Assembly: GCF_007923445.1 (NCBI RefSeq)
Contig: NZ_VOJI01000004.1
Location: 1 to 64,000, forward strand
Origin: Puniceibacterium confluentis
Lineage (GTDB): Bacteria > Pseudomonadota > Alphaproteobacteria > Rhodobacterales > Rhodobacteraceae
DNA: 64,000 bases
Reading direction: 5' to 3'
Shown: positions 56,076 through 64,000 of the stretch, piece after piece
Numbering within the stretch: position 1 is the stretch's first letter
How the letters are laid out: the number at the start of each line of letters is the position of its first letter
The notes under the pieces: generated by a model
Databases searched by the model: none
The model's input: the letters and a program-made list of their open reading frames with translations, nothing else
Told to the model about the DNA's origin: nothing
Position numbers and translations under genes: made by a program

Positions 56076-56654
56076 TTGGACCTTGATATTGGTCAGCGGC
56101 TAAGATCTGTACGCAGCGCCAATGGGTTGTCGCAGCGTCAACTGGCGCGGCAGGCCGGGGTCACCAACGGGCTGATCTCGATGATTGAACAGGGCCGGTC
56201 CAGTCCGTCAGTTGCTTCGCTCAAACGGATTCTGGATGCGGTTCCGATGTCGTTTTCAGAATTCTTCGCCGACGATGGCCCGGAACTGGAGGCCTTTGTC
56301 TTCCGCGCCGAAGAGTTGCGCGAAATCAGTCTGGGCGCGGCTCTGCACATGCCGGAAGAGGCTGCGGATCTGTTGTCGATGCGTCAGGTCGGCGATGCCT
56401 CGCGGCACACCATCCAGATGCTGCACGAGACCTATGCGCCGGGTGCCGATACCGGGCCTGAACTGTACACCCACCGGGGCGAAGAGGCCGGGATCGTGAT
56501 TGAAGGACAGATCGCTCTCACGGTCAGCGCCCGCACCGAGGTGCTGGGGCCGGGCGACGCCTATATCTTTGAGAGCCTCAAGCCGCACCGCTTTCACAAC
56601 AGCTTCAGCGAAAAATGCGTCATTGTCAGCGCCTGCACGCCCCCCAGTTTCTGA
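56076..56654 (+). CDS. XRE-family regulator with C-terminal cupin domain (PuuR-like)
   Basis: A 192-aa transcription factor. The helix-turn-helix reads GLSQRQLARQAGVTNGLISM, followed by IEQGRSSPSVASLKRIL, and a cupin sensor domain fills residues about 105-185 (PGADTGPELYTHRGEEAGIV, GPGDAYIFESLKPHRFHN). The architecture matches PuuR, the polyamine-catabolism repressor, and many other amino-acid sensors. Start is TTG at 56076, seven bases after GGGGGGA; an upstream TTG at 56061 would add five residues. It is divergent from the TAXI transporter operon, which it may control, and is followed by a glutamate-synthase-like gene. The ligand is unknown. Confidence 0.85.
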   Translation: MDLDIGQRLRSVRSANGLSQRQLARQAGVTNGLISMIEQGRSSPSVASLKRILDAVPMSFSEFFADDGPELEAFVFRAEELREISLGAALHMPEEAADLLSMRQVGDASRHTIQMLHETYAPGADTGPELYTHRGEEAGIVIEGQIALTVSARTEVLGPGDAYIFESLKPHRFHNSFSEKCVIVSACTPPSF

Positions 56655-56732
56655 TCAGGGCCCCGCCAGATACCCGAGACGATCCCCACAAGGGCGCACG
56701 GTCTGCCCGCACACCCGAACGCAGGAACAAAG

Positions 56733-58343
56733 ATGCAGAAACTTGCCACTCTGGAGAGATTTGCGCCACTGGCGGCGGTCGCGGCACTTGCGGTCCTGTG
56801 CCTGCTGCTCAGCCTTTGGTCCGCCTGGATGCTGCTGCCCTTTGTGCTGTTCGCCGGGCTGACCGCGCTGGGGGTGCATGACATCCGTCAACCCAGCCAT
56901 TCGATTCTGCGCAATTATCCGGTGATGGGCCACATGCGGTTCCTGTTCGAAGGCGTGCGCCCGGAAATCCGCCAATATCTGATCGAATCGGATCAGGACG
57001 AGGAACCCTTCAGCCGGGATTCCCGCAGCCTGGTTTATCAGCGGGCCAAGGGCGTCGAGGACAAGCGGCCCTTTGGCACCCGCAAGCGGGTCTATGACGC
57101 GGGGTATTCCTGGCTGACCCATTCGATCAACCCGGTCCATATCACCGACAGCGATTTCCGTGTGACCATCGGCAATGCCGCCTGCAAGCAACCTTACCTT
57201 GCCTCGCTTTACAACATCTCGGCCATGAGTTTCGGCTCACTCTCGGCCAATGCCATCGAGGCCCTGAATACCGGCGCCCGACTGGGTGGCTTTGCACATG
57301 ACACCGGAGAGGGGTCGGTCAGCCGCCATCACAAGGCGGGTGGGGGCGATCTGATTTATCAGGTTGCCTCGGGGTATTTCGGAGCCCGTGCCGCGGACGG
57401 CAGTTTCGACCGGGACAAGTTTGCGGTGACCGCGGCGCTGCCGCAGATCAAGATGATCGAGTTGAAGCTGTCGCAGGGTGCCAAGCCCGGACATGGCGGC
57501 ATGCTGCCGGCGTCCAAGATCTCGCCCGAGATTGCCGAAGCGCGCGGCATTCCGATGGGGGTCGACTGTGTGTCCCCGGCGGCGCATTCGGCCTTCTCGA
57601 CACCGATCGAGATGATGCGGTTTGTCGGTGAATTGCGCGCGCTTTCCGGTGGCAAGCCGGTTGGGTTCAAACTTTGCATCGGCCACCGTCGGGAGTTCAT
57701 GTGCATCGTCAAGGCGATGCTGGAAACCGGCGTGGTGCCTGATTTCATTGTCGTCGACGGCACCGAGGGCGGCACAGGTGCGGCTCCGGTCGAATTCACC
57801 AATCACGTTGGCATGCCGATGATCGAAGGGCTGAGTTTTGTGCACAACACCCTGCGCGGCGCCGGACTGCGCGATCAGGTCAAACTGGGCGCAGCGGGCA
57901 AGATCGTGTCGGCCTTTGACATTGCCCGGGCGCTGGCCATCGGTGCCGACTGGTGCAATTCGGCGCGCGGTTTCATGTTCGCCATCGGCTGTATCCAGGC
58001 GCAGGCCTGCCATACCAACAAATGCCCGGTCGGGGTGGCAACGCAGGATCCGCTGCGCCAGCGTGCTCTGGTTGTAAGCGACAAAAGCCGACGCGTTGCG
58101 CGTTTCCACGCCAATACGATGAAAGCGTTGGGCGAAATGGCCGGCGCGGCCGGTTTGAGTGACCCCAGAAACTTCCTGCCCCGGCATTTCATGGCGCGGC
58201 AGGCCGACAACCAGATGGTCACCGGTGACGAAGCCTTTCCCTATCTGCCAGAGGGGTTCCTGCTGAATGGCGTCGCCGACGGTCAGGGCTACAAGGCTCG
58301 CTGGGACCGTGCCGAGGCCGCCAGCTTCGCGCCACGCGACTGA
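56733..58343 (+). CDS. FMN-binding glutamate synthase family protein
   Basis: A 536-aa protein with two N-terminal transmembrane helices (about 10-50) followed by the FMN-binding TIM-barrel of the glutamate synthase family: YNISAMSFGSLSANAIEALN, DTGEGSVSRHH, KPGHGGMLPASKISPEIA and a C-terminal Cys segment CIQAQACHTNKCPVGVATQD (three Cys for the 3Fe-4S cluster). It lacks the amidotransferase domain, so it cannot use glutamine alone. Homologues appear in methylamine and glutamylmethylamide pathways, but this one may use another substrate. It lies 78 bp after the XRE-cupin gene. Confidence 0.85.
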   Translation: MQKLATLERFAPLAAVAALAVLCLLLSLWSAWMLLPFVLFAGLTALGVHDIRQPSHSILRNYPVMGHMRFLFEGVRPEIRQYLIESDQDEEPFSRDSRSLVYQRAKGVEDKRPFGTRKRVYDAGYSWLTHSINPVHITDSDFRVTIGNAACKQPYLASLYNISAMSFGSLSANAIEALNTGARLGGFAHDTGEGSVSRHHKAGGGDLIYQVASGYFGARAADGSFDRDKFAVTAALPQIKMIELKLSQGAKPGHGGMLPASKISPEIAEARGIPMGVDCVSPAAHSAFSTPIEMMRFVGELRALSGGKPVGFKLCIGHRREFMCIVKAMLETGVVPDFIVVDGTEGGTGAAPVEFTNHVGMPMIEGLSFVHNTLRGAGLRDQVKLGAAGKIVSAFDIARALAIGADWCNSARGFMFAIGCIQAQACHTNKCPVGVATQDPLRQRALVVSDKSRRVARFHANTMKALGEMAGAAGLSDPRNFLPRHFMARQADNQMVTGDEAFPYLPEGFLLNGVADGQGYKARWDRAEAASFAPRD

Positions 58344-58354
58344 ACCGGCGTCAC

Positions 58355-58382
58355 CCGCCCGCGTTCCGCACCCTGCGGGCGG
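58355..58382. terminator. Hairpin between convergent glutamate-synthase-like and formate dehydrogenase transcripts
   Basis: CCGCCCGC (58355-58362) pairs with GCGGGCGG (58375-58382) around a 12-base loop. It lies just after the glutamate-synthase-like stop and just after the 49-aa gene on the other strand, so it can close both transcripts. Confidence 0.55.
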
Positions 58383-58532
58383 TCACTCGTGCTCAGGTCC
58401 GGCGCCGTCCAGCCGGACGCTGCTGGAGCTGACGCTCACGTCCGCCTGGGAAAATCCCATGTTTTCCAGCGTAAGATTGGCCCCGACAGCAATCACGGCG
58501 ATCAGCACAATACCGAGGATGAAGGCTTTCAT
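58383..58532 (-). CDS. Small single-pass membrane protein (49 aa), last gene of the formate dehydrogenase unit
   Basis: On the minus strand ATG 58530-58532 opens a 49-codon frame: MKAFILGIVLIAVIAVGANL followed by a polar, Ser/Val-rich part ending GAGPEHE. One helix spans about residues 3-20, so it is a membrane-anchored or signal-anchored small protein with a polar periplasmic tail. Its ATG overlaps the stop of the WD40-cytochrome gene (ATGA), a strong sign that it is translated. AAAGGAG lies six bases upstream. A role in assembly or stability of the formate dehydrogenase complex is plausible but not shown. Confidence 0.68.
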   Translation of the reverse strand: MKAFILGIVLIAVIAVGANLTLENMGFSQADVSVSSSSVRLDGAGPEHE

Positions 58533-59824
58533 GGTTTCTCCTTTGGTGCGGTTTCGGACCGCAGATATTCGATCAGATCGGCGCGGTCCCCTGCGCCGGC
58601 AATGCGTTGCATCGGCATCTTGGTCCCTGGAATATAGTGCTCGGGACCAATGTCGAACAGGGCGTCGATAGTGTGTTCATTCCAGATCAGTTCCGAATCG
58701 TCCAGCGCCGCGGAATACCGGTAATCCGCAACCGTCCCCGCAGGTCGGCCGAACAGGCCATAGAGTGTCGGTCCGGCGCGCCGGGCGCTGCCCGGGGTCA
58801 GAGTATGACAAATCGAGCATTTTCGTTTGAATTGCCGTTCGCCGTTCGGCAGCGTCGCGGGATTGGCAAGGAAAGACGGATCCGCGACCTCTACCCCGTC
58901 ATACGAGTCCAGGGTCAGTACCGGCCAGGAGTGTGCAGTGTCGTCAAGGCCGCCGGCCAGGATGTTGCTGCCATCCGCAGAAAACGTCAGCGCCCAGACC
59001 GGTCCCCGCTTGGTGGCACGAAAATCACTCACAACGCTCCAGGTCGCCGTGTCCACCACCATGATGTAGCCTTCGCCGTCGCCGACTGACAATAGCCCGC
59101 CGTCCGGCGACATCGCCATGGCAAGTATCGGTCGCCGCTCGAGCGACAGGTCAGCTAGGGTGGTTCCGGTGGCGATGTCGATCACCCGGGTGCCGCCATC
59201 CACAGCGCCATAGGCGATCCAACCCGCCGCCTCGTTCACCACGATCTCGTTCAGGCCAAACCCGTGTTCGACCAGCCGACCCAGCTCGGTGCCGCTGGCC
59301 ACGTCCCAGATCCGCAGAGAGCCGTCGGCCGAAGCCGAGTAGAGCCGCGCGCCGTCGTCCGAAAAGGCCACGTCATTGACCGGACCACCGTGCCCGCGCA
59401 GAAACCGGCTGCCCGCGTCCGTCAGCGTCCAGAGACCGATGCTGCCGTCCCAGCTTGCCGAGGCCACCATTGTGCCATCCGGGCTGGCCGCCAGCGATTT
59501 CACCTTGCCCTGATGCCCGTTCTTTGCCGTCGCTGTACCAAGCGTCAAATCCCAGAACACCAGCGTGAAATCGTCGCCGCCGCTGACCAGGGATGTCTCG
59601 GAGGGAAACACCGCGCAATTGACAGCCGCGGTGTGACGTTCGAGCCAACGCGACCTCTGACCCTGCCAAAGGCCGACCGAATTGTCGAAACTGGTGGTCG
59701 CGACCTGCCCCGCGGGCGACACGGCCAGGCCCATGATCGGACCGCCGTGCCCTTCAAACGTGGTATATTCACCGGCCCGGACCGGCCCGGAAACAAGAGA
59801 CAGGGCCAGCAGCAGCCAGCGCAT
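58529..59824 (-). CDS. Periplasmic WD40-repeat protein fused to a c-type cytochrome
   Basis: A 431-aa secreted protein. Signal peptide MRWLLLALSLVSGPVRA (1-17) is followed by about seven WD40-type blades (residues 22-325; for example VNDVAFSDDGARLYSASADG and VKSLAASPDGTMVASASWDG). A C-terminal mono-haem cytochrome c domain follows, with heme motif CSICH (336-340) and a likely Met ligand in PGTKMPMQ near 400. The combination should place a haem beside a protein-interaction propeller in the periplasm, receiving electrons from, or docking to, formate dehydrogenase. It begins three bases after the gamma-subunit stop. Confidence 0.85.
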   Translation of the reverse strand: MRWLLLALSLVSGPVRAGEYTTFEGHGGPIMGLAVSPAGQVATTSFDNSVGLWQGQRSRWLERHTAAVNCAVFPSETSLVSGGDDFTLVFWDLTLGTATAKNGHQGKVKSLAASPDGTMVASASWDGSIGLWTLTDAGSRFLRGHGGPVNDVAFSDDGARLYSASADGSLRIWDVASGTELGRLVEHGFGLNEIVVNEAAGWIAYGAVDGGTRVIDIATGTTLADLSLERRPILAMAMSPDGGLLSVGDGEGYIMVVDTATWSVVSDFRATKRGPVWALTFSADGSNILAGGLDDTAHSWPVLTLDSYDGVEVADPSFLANPATLPNGERQFKRKCSICHTLTPGSARRAGPTLYGLFGRPAGTVADYRYSAALDDSELIWNEHTIDALFDIGPEHYIPGTKMPMQRIAGAGDRADLIEYLRSETAPKEKP

Positions 59825-59827
59825 TCC

Positions 59828-61042
59828 CTATTCCGCCGGCGTCGCGCTCTTGGGCGCCGCGTTCTCGCGTTCCTTGACCTCGGCGACCCAGAGGTTGTGG
59901 TGCTCTTTGGCCCACTGCTCTTCGACCATGCCGGTGCCCATGGCGTCGAACGCGCCTTCCATGCCGAGCGTGCCGATATAGATGTGTCCGAGGATCACGG
60001 CCATCAGGACAAAGCCGACAATCGCGTGCCAGAGCTGGCTGTACTGCATTTCAGCCTGCGGCGACAGATCGGTGGGCAGCGCGCCATAGCCCAGCATCTG
60101 CGGCACCCCCCAGTCATTGAGATGTGCAAAAGTCGGTCCGAAAAGGTGCCACTCGAACGGGAACAGCAGCGACAGGCCCGAAACTGAAATCGACGCGCCC
60201 AGCAGGATGACCGACCAGAACACGATCTTCTGCCCGGCGTTGAACTTTTTGGCGTCCGGATGACCGCCGCCGAACAGCCCGCCGCCGCGCAGGATCCATT
60301 TGATGTCCGTGCGGTCGGGCAGGTTGTGAACAACCCACATCACAAACACCATCACCAATCCCAGCATGAAGGCCCAGGACACGTTGTCATGCACCCATTT
60401 CGACCCGATGGCGACGGTGGAAAACGTGTCCAGACCAAAGGTCGGTATCAGGAACTTGCGCCCCATCAGAGTGATCAGGCCGGTGATGGCGAGGATCAGG
60501 AACGACCCCGACAGCAGCCAGTGTCCCATCCGCTCGACAAACTTGAAGCGTTCCAGCTTGCGCCCCGTGATCGGCCCCTCGATGCGCACCCGGCCGCGGA
60601 TCAGGTAGAACACCGCCAACAGGGCCAGCGTCCCGAGCAGCAACCAGCCGCCATAGGTGATCAGGGGGCCGCGGCGGAAATCCAGCCACCACATGCCGTC
60701 GTCCTGAATCAGCGTGGTGGCAGCCGGGCCACGCTGCTGGGTGCTGATCTGTGCCTGGTCAAACCGCAAACCGCGCCACAGGTCGGGATCCGAGGCCCCG
60801 CCGAGCGTGCCCAGCGGCGCGCTGATCGGAGCGGCATTGTCGGGATCACCGGTCAGGGCCCGGCGGGCGCTGTTGTCGACGTCCTCGCCGCGCTGGCGGG
60901 CCAGGATGTCCTCCAGCGTCTGTGTCGCACGTGCCGGAGCCTGCTCGCTCACAGCCGGATCGACGCCGCTGTCTTGCGCCGATGCAGGCAGCCCGGTCAG
61001 GGCAAGGGTCAGCAGAACAAGGAAGGACGAGAGGAATTTCAT
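59828..61042 (-). CDS. fdoI: Formate dehydrogenase gamma subunit (cytochrome b556)
   Basis: Membrane anchor that passes electrons from the formate dehydrogenase beta subunit to the quinone pool. The 404-aa protein has a signal peptide (MKFLSSFLVLLTLALTGLPA), an extra periplasmic N-terminal region of about 110 residues, and then the four-helix cytochrome b module (MGHWLLSGSFLILAITGLI, KWVHDNVSWAFMLG, WHAIVGFVLMAVILGHIYIG) with the haem-b His residues. It is longer than E. coli FdoI (about 211 aa) because of the N-terminal region. A terminator-like hairpin lies between it and the beta-subunit gene. Confidence 0.9.
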   Translation of the reverse strand: MKFLSSFLVLLTLALTGLPASAQDSGVDPAVSEQAPARATQTLEDILARQRGEDVDNSARRALTGDPDNAAPISAPLGTLGGASDPDLWRGLRFDQAQISTQQRGPAATTLIQDDGMWWLDFRRGPLITYGGWLLLGTLALLAVFYLIRGRVRIEGPITGRKLERFKFVERMGHWLLSGSFLILAITGLITLMGRKFLIPTFGLDTFSTVAIGSKWVHDNVSWAFMLGLVMVFVMWVVHNLPDRTDIKWILRGGGLFGGGHPDAKKFNAGQKIVFWSVILLGASISVSGLSLLFPFEWHLFGPTFAHLNDWGVPQMLGYGALPTDLSPQAEMQYSQLWHAIVGFVLMAVILGHIYIGTLGMEGAFDAMGTGMVEEQWAKEHHNLWVAEVKERENAAPKSATPAE

Positions 61043-61156
61043 GGCAGGCTCCCAGGAGTCTCCGGTTCGATCGGCGCGCTGAACAGTCTGTCAGCAGCTC
61101 CGGACAATTTCAGAAGCCCAGTCATGCGGAGCCTCGGAAATGATCCGAAAGTAACA

Positions 61157-61194
61157 CGAAAAAGGGTCAGCGCGGCACGAAGCGGCGCTGACCC
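61157..61194 (-). terminator. Rho-independent terminator between beta and gamma subunit genes
   Basis: On the minus strand GGGTCAGCGC pairs with GCGCTGACCC (positions 61164-61173 and 61185-61194), followed by TTTTTCG. This is a classic terminator in the direction of the operon, 16 bp after the beta-subunit stop. The gamma gene must therefore rely on read-through or its own promoter. Confidence 0.78.
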
Positions 61195-61209
61195 CTGTGT
61201 CAGATGGCG

Positions 61210-61803
61210 TCAGCCGCCCTTTTGGTCATAGGCCGTGCCCCAGCCCCATGCGCCGGATCCAAAGCCGCGCGCGACGACGCGTTCGCGGTAGATCGCCGAG
61301 ACGACATCACCATCGCCGGCCAGCAACGCCTTGGTGGCGCACATTTCGGCGCAGATCGGCAGCTTGCCTTCCGCGATCCGGTTGCGACCGTACTTCTGGA
61401 ACTCGGCCTGAGAGTTGTTCTCTTCCGGGCCCCCCGAGCAGAAGGTACATTTGTCCATCTTGCCGCGCGAACCGAAGTTGCCGGCCTGGGGATACTGCGG
61501 CGCGCCAAACGGGCAGGCGTAAAAGCAGTAGCCGCAGCCGATGCACAGATCCTTGGAGTGCAGGACCACACCCTCTTCGTTCTGGTAGAAGCAATCCACA
61601 GGGCAGACCGCCATGCAGGGTGCGTCAGAACAATGCATGCACGCGACCGAGATCGACCGTTCGCCGGGGCTGCCGTCGTTGATCGTCACCACCTTGCGGC
61701 GGTTGATCCCCCAGGGCACCTCGTGTTCGTTCTTGCAGGCCGTGACGCAGGCGTTGCATTCGATGCAGCGTTCGGCGTCGACGAGAAATTTAGCTCGTGC
61801 CAT
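61210..61803 (-). CDS. fdoH: Formate dehydrogenase beta subunit (4Fe-4S ferredoxin type)
   Basis: Carries electrons from the molybdopterin subunit to the gamma subunit via four 4Fe-4S clusters. The 197-aa protein shows the four Cys sets: CIECNACVTAC, CMHCSDAPCMAVC, CIGCGYCFYAC with CP nearby, and CTFC with CAEMC. Unlike E. coli FdoH (about 300 aa) it lacks the C-terminal transmembrane helix, so it should be soluble or held by its partners. ATG at 61801-61803 follows AAGGAG. It starts 14 bp after the alpha-subunit stop. Confidence 0.93.
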   Translation of the reverse strand: MARAKFLVDAERCIECNACVTACKNEHEVPWGINRRKVVTINDGSPGERSISVACMHCSDAPCMAVCPVDCFYQNEEGVVLHSKDLCIGCGYCFYACPFGAPQYPQAGNFGSRGKMDKCTFCSGGPEENNSQAEFQKYGRNRIAEGKLPICAEMCATKALLAGDGDVVSAIYRERVVARGFGSGAWGWGTAYDQKGG

Positions 61804-61817
61804 GTCTCATATACTCC

Positions 61818-64000
61818 TTATACCGCTTCGATTCTGCAGAGAGTCGCTTTGGTCTCCTGCATCTGCGTCACGCTGTCATAACCATAGGTCTGTGCGGTGT
61901 TGGTGGATTCGCCCAGAACGTAGGGGTCTGCGCCATCGGGATATTTCGAGCGCAGATCCTCGCCCTGCCAGAAGCCGCCAAAGTGGAACGGCATGAACGC
62001 CACGCCGCTTGCCACGCGGTTGGTGACCAGTGCCTTGACCTTGATCTTGGCCCCCTCCGGACCGTGGACCCAGACCATCGCGCCATCCCGCACGCCGGTG
62101 TTGTTGGCATCGCGCGGGTTGATCTCGATGAACATGTCCTGCTGCAGTTCGGCCAGCCAGGGGTTCGACCGCGTCTCGTCGCCGCCGCCCTCGTATTCGA
62201 CCAGACGACCCGAAGTCAGGATGGTGGGGAAGTCCTTGGAGAAGTCGTTTTTCTGGATCGAGGCGTACATGGTCGGCACGCGCCAGAACTTCTTGTCCTC
62301 GTAGGTCGGATAATCCGCCACCAGATCCCGCCTGTTGGTATAGAGCGGCTCGCGGTGCAGCGGCACCGGATCCGGGAAGGTCCAGACCACGGCGCGGGCC
62401 TTGGCGTTGCCATAGGGGGCGCAGCCGTGGGCGATCGCCACACGCTGGATGCCGCCCGACAGATCGGTCTTCCAGTTCACACCGCCAACCTGCTCGGCAT
62501 AGTCCGAGGGTGTCTCACCGGTCTGCGATGTCTCGCCAACCTCCGCCGTGCCGTCTCCGGCCTTCTCGGGCGCCTTGTAACCGGCGACCTTTTCGATGCT
62601 GGCGCGCTCTTCGGCGGTCAGGTCACCGTCCCAGCCCAGGTCCATCAGCATCTGCATGCTGAACTCGGGATATCCGTCCTGGATTTCCGAGCCCACCGGA
62701 TAGACCCCTTCGGCCAGCAGGTTGTCGCCGTTGCGCTCGACCCCAAAGCGGGCGCGGAAGCCCATGCCACCCTGTGCCACCGGCAGCGAGATGTCGTAGA
62801 GGTTTGCCGACCCGGGGTGGTTCATCTCGGGGGTGCCCCAGCTTGGCCACGGCAGCCCGTAGAAGTCGCCATCGGCCGGCCCACCGTTGGCGCGCAGTGT
62901 GGTGCGATCAAAGGTGTGCTGGTTCTCCATGTGCAGCCGCATCCGCTCGGGGGACTGCCCGGTATAGCCGATGGTCCACATGCCCCGGTTGAATTCGCGG
63001 GTGATGTCCTCGACCAGAGGCTCGTCTCCGTTGATCTCGATGTTGCGGAACATCTTGTCGGTAAAGCCGAACTTGTCCGCGAACAGTTTGATGATCTCGT
63101 GATCGGACTTGCATTCGAACAGCGGCTCGACAATCTTTTCGCGCCATTGCAACGACCGGTTTGACGCGGTGACCGAGCCGTAGGTCTCGAACTGAGTTGC
63201 CGCGGGCAGCAGATACACCCCGTCGGTGCGGTCCTGCATGACGGCCGAAACGGTGGGGTAGGGGTCCACCACAACCATCAGGTCGAGCTTTTCCATCGCC
63301 GTCTTCATTTCCGGCAGGCGGGTCTGCGAGTTGGGCGCGTGGCCCCACAGAACCATGGCCCGGGTGTTGTCCGGCTGGTCGATGTTTGCCTTGTCCTCGA
63401 GCACGCCGTCGATCCAGCGCGACACCGGAATCCCGGTCTCGTTCATCATCAGGCGGTCTTTGCCATCATCGCCGGCACCGGCCATCACCGCAAAGCGGCC
63501 TTTGAGCCAGTCGAGGTCCTCTTCCCAGACCCGGGCCCAATGTGCCCAGCTGCCCGGAGCCAGACCGTAGTAGCCCGGCAATGTGTCGGCCAGAACGCCC
63601 AGATCGGTGGCGCCCTGCACGTTGTCGTGGCCACGGAAGATGTTGGTGCCGCCGCCGGCGGTGCCCATGTTGCCCAGCGCCAGCTGCAGGATGCAATATG
63701 CGCGGGTGTTGTTGTTGCCGTTGGTGTGCTGGGTGCCGCCCATGCACCAGATCACCGTGCCGGGGCGATTGTTGGCCAGCGTGCGCGCGACCCGCTCAAG
63801 CTGTGAGCCGGGGGTACCGGTGACACGTTCGACCTCTTCGGGATTCCATTTGGCGACCTCGGACTTGATTTCGTCCATGCCCCAGACCCGGGTGCGGATG
63901 AATTCCTTGTCCTCCCAGCCGTTCTGGAAGATGTGCCACAGGATGCCCCAGACCAGCGCCACATCCGAGCCGGGCCGGAAGCGGACATATTCGTCGGCGT
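61818..64000 (-). CDS. fdoG: Formate dehydrogenase alpha (molybdopterin) subunit, C-terminal part, cut by the window edge
   Basis: Oxidises formate to CO2 at a Mo or W bis-molybdopterin centre. The frame is open to the right edge (about 727 codons seen), continuing past the GTG at 63962, so the true start with its Tat signal, N-terminal 4Fe-4S Cys set and catalytic Cys/Sec lies beyond the window. Visible signatures are NGNNNTRAYCILQLALGNMG, NIFRGHDNVQGATDLG and, near the end, NPRDANNTGVRDGAMVWVHG of the molydopterin-binding domain. The C-terminal GESTNTAQTYGYDSVTQM segment suits the FdnG/FdoG type. It is the upstream gene of the beta-gamma-WD40 unit. Confidence 0.92.
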   Translation of the reverse strand, partial: ADEYVRFRPGSDVALVWGILWHIFQNGWEDKEFIRTRVWGMDEIKSEVAKWNPEEVERVTGTPGSQLERVARTLANNRPGTVIWCMGGTQHTNGNNNTRAYCILQLALGNMGTAGGGTNIFRGHDNVQGATDLGVLADTLPGYYGLAPGSWAHWARVWEEDLDWLKGRFAVMAGAGDDGKDRLMMNETGIPVSRWIDGVLEDKANIDQPDNTRAMVLWGHAPNSQTRLPEMKTAMEKLDLMVVVDPYPTVSAVMQDRTDGVYLLPAATQFETYGSVTASNRSLQWREKIVEPLFECKSDHEIIKLFADKFGFTDKMFRNIEINGDEPLVEDITREFNRGMWTIGYTGQSPERMRLHMENQHTFDRTTLRANGGPADGDFYGLPWPSWGTPEMNHPGSANLYDISLPVAQGGMGFRARFGVERNGDNLLAEGVYPVGSEIQDGYPEFSMQMLMDLGWDGDLTAEERASIEKVAGYKAPEKAGDGTAEVGETSQTGETPSDYAEQVGGVNWKTDLSGGIQRVAIAHGCAPYGNAKARAVVWTFPDPVPLHREPLYTNRRDLVADYPTYEDKKFWRVPTMYASIQKNDFSKDFPTILTSGRLVEYEGGGDETRSNPWLAELQQDMFIEINPRDANNTGVRDGAMVWVHGPEGAKIKVKALVTNRVASGVAFMPFHFGGFWQGEDLRSKYPDGADPYVLGESTNTAQTYGYDSVTQMQETKATLCRIEAV

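Overview
The window looks like a chromosome segment of a high-GC alphaproteobacterium of the Rhodobacterales (Roseobacter/Paracoccaceae group). The evidence is the strong G/C third-position bias, the alphaproteobacterial style of nearly every protein (PrpE, the malic enzyme-phosphotransacetylase fusion MaeB, the 593-aa acyl-CoA dehydrogenase, a TAXI-type TRAP transporter, a three-subunit formate dehydrogenase), and a short intergenic repeat (GAGTATTT then AAGAGAAGAAAC) that I associate with this order. No rRNA, tRNA, CRISPR array, prophage or plasmid functions were seen. The only mobile DNA is insertion-sequence debris at the left edge.

Layout. 1-0.7 kb: nested remnants of an IS5-family and two IS3-family elements. 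1-9.6 kb: housekeeping genes (lipoprotein, alpha/beta hydrolase, orphan histidine kinase, glyA, nadK, a VOC protein, prpE). 9.7-12 kb: maeB. Between prpE and maeB lies a cluster of TTTGCAAA-like half sites that may be a short-chain fatty acyl-CoA regulator operator. 12.3-17 kb: a tight nucleoside-salvage operon cdd-deoA-deoB-add-upp. 17-22 kb: a SPOR protein, a membrane protein resembling an inactivated M48 protease, an acyl-CoA ligase and a sulfotransferase.

22-37.4 kb: a beta-oxidation neighbourhood. fadB/J, an NTF2-like protein, a thiolase and a GST lie on one side. An acyl-CoA dehydrogenase with two tiny paralogous genes, two MerR regulators, two PaaI-type thioesterases and a MATE transporter lie on the other. 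Between these halves sit a gene-poor stretch, a DUF305 membrane protein and a copper-type P-ATPase with a CueR-like promoter. 37.4-45.1 kb: trpB and trpA, about 5.6 kb apart, with a DUF2237 gene, pth, rplY, a NorM-type MATE gene and a DUF1007/NicO metal-transport pair between them.

45.4-51.6 kb holds the most intriguing locus: four minus-strand genes encoding, in transcription order, a nitrilase-superfamily amidohydrolase, a 912-aa Orn/Lys/Arg-decarboxylase-like PLP enzyme, an ATP-grasp ligase and a C45 (acyltransferase/amide hydrolase) protein. Together they could make, join and cleave amine-containing amides. The adjacent 51.9-58.3 kb block carries a TAXI TRAP importer, a divergent XRE-cupin regulator and a glutamate-synthase-like FMN enzyme, which may extend a nitrogen/amine theme. 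The right end (58.4-64 kb) is a formate dehydrogenase operon: alpha (cut by the window), beta, a terminator-like hairpin, gamma, a WD40-cytochrome c fusion, and an unlisted 49-aa membrane peptide whose start overlaps the preceding stop.
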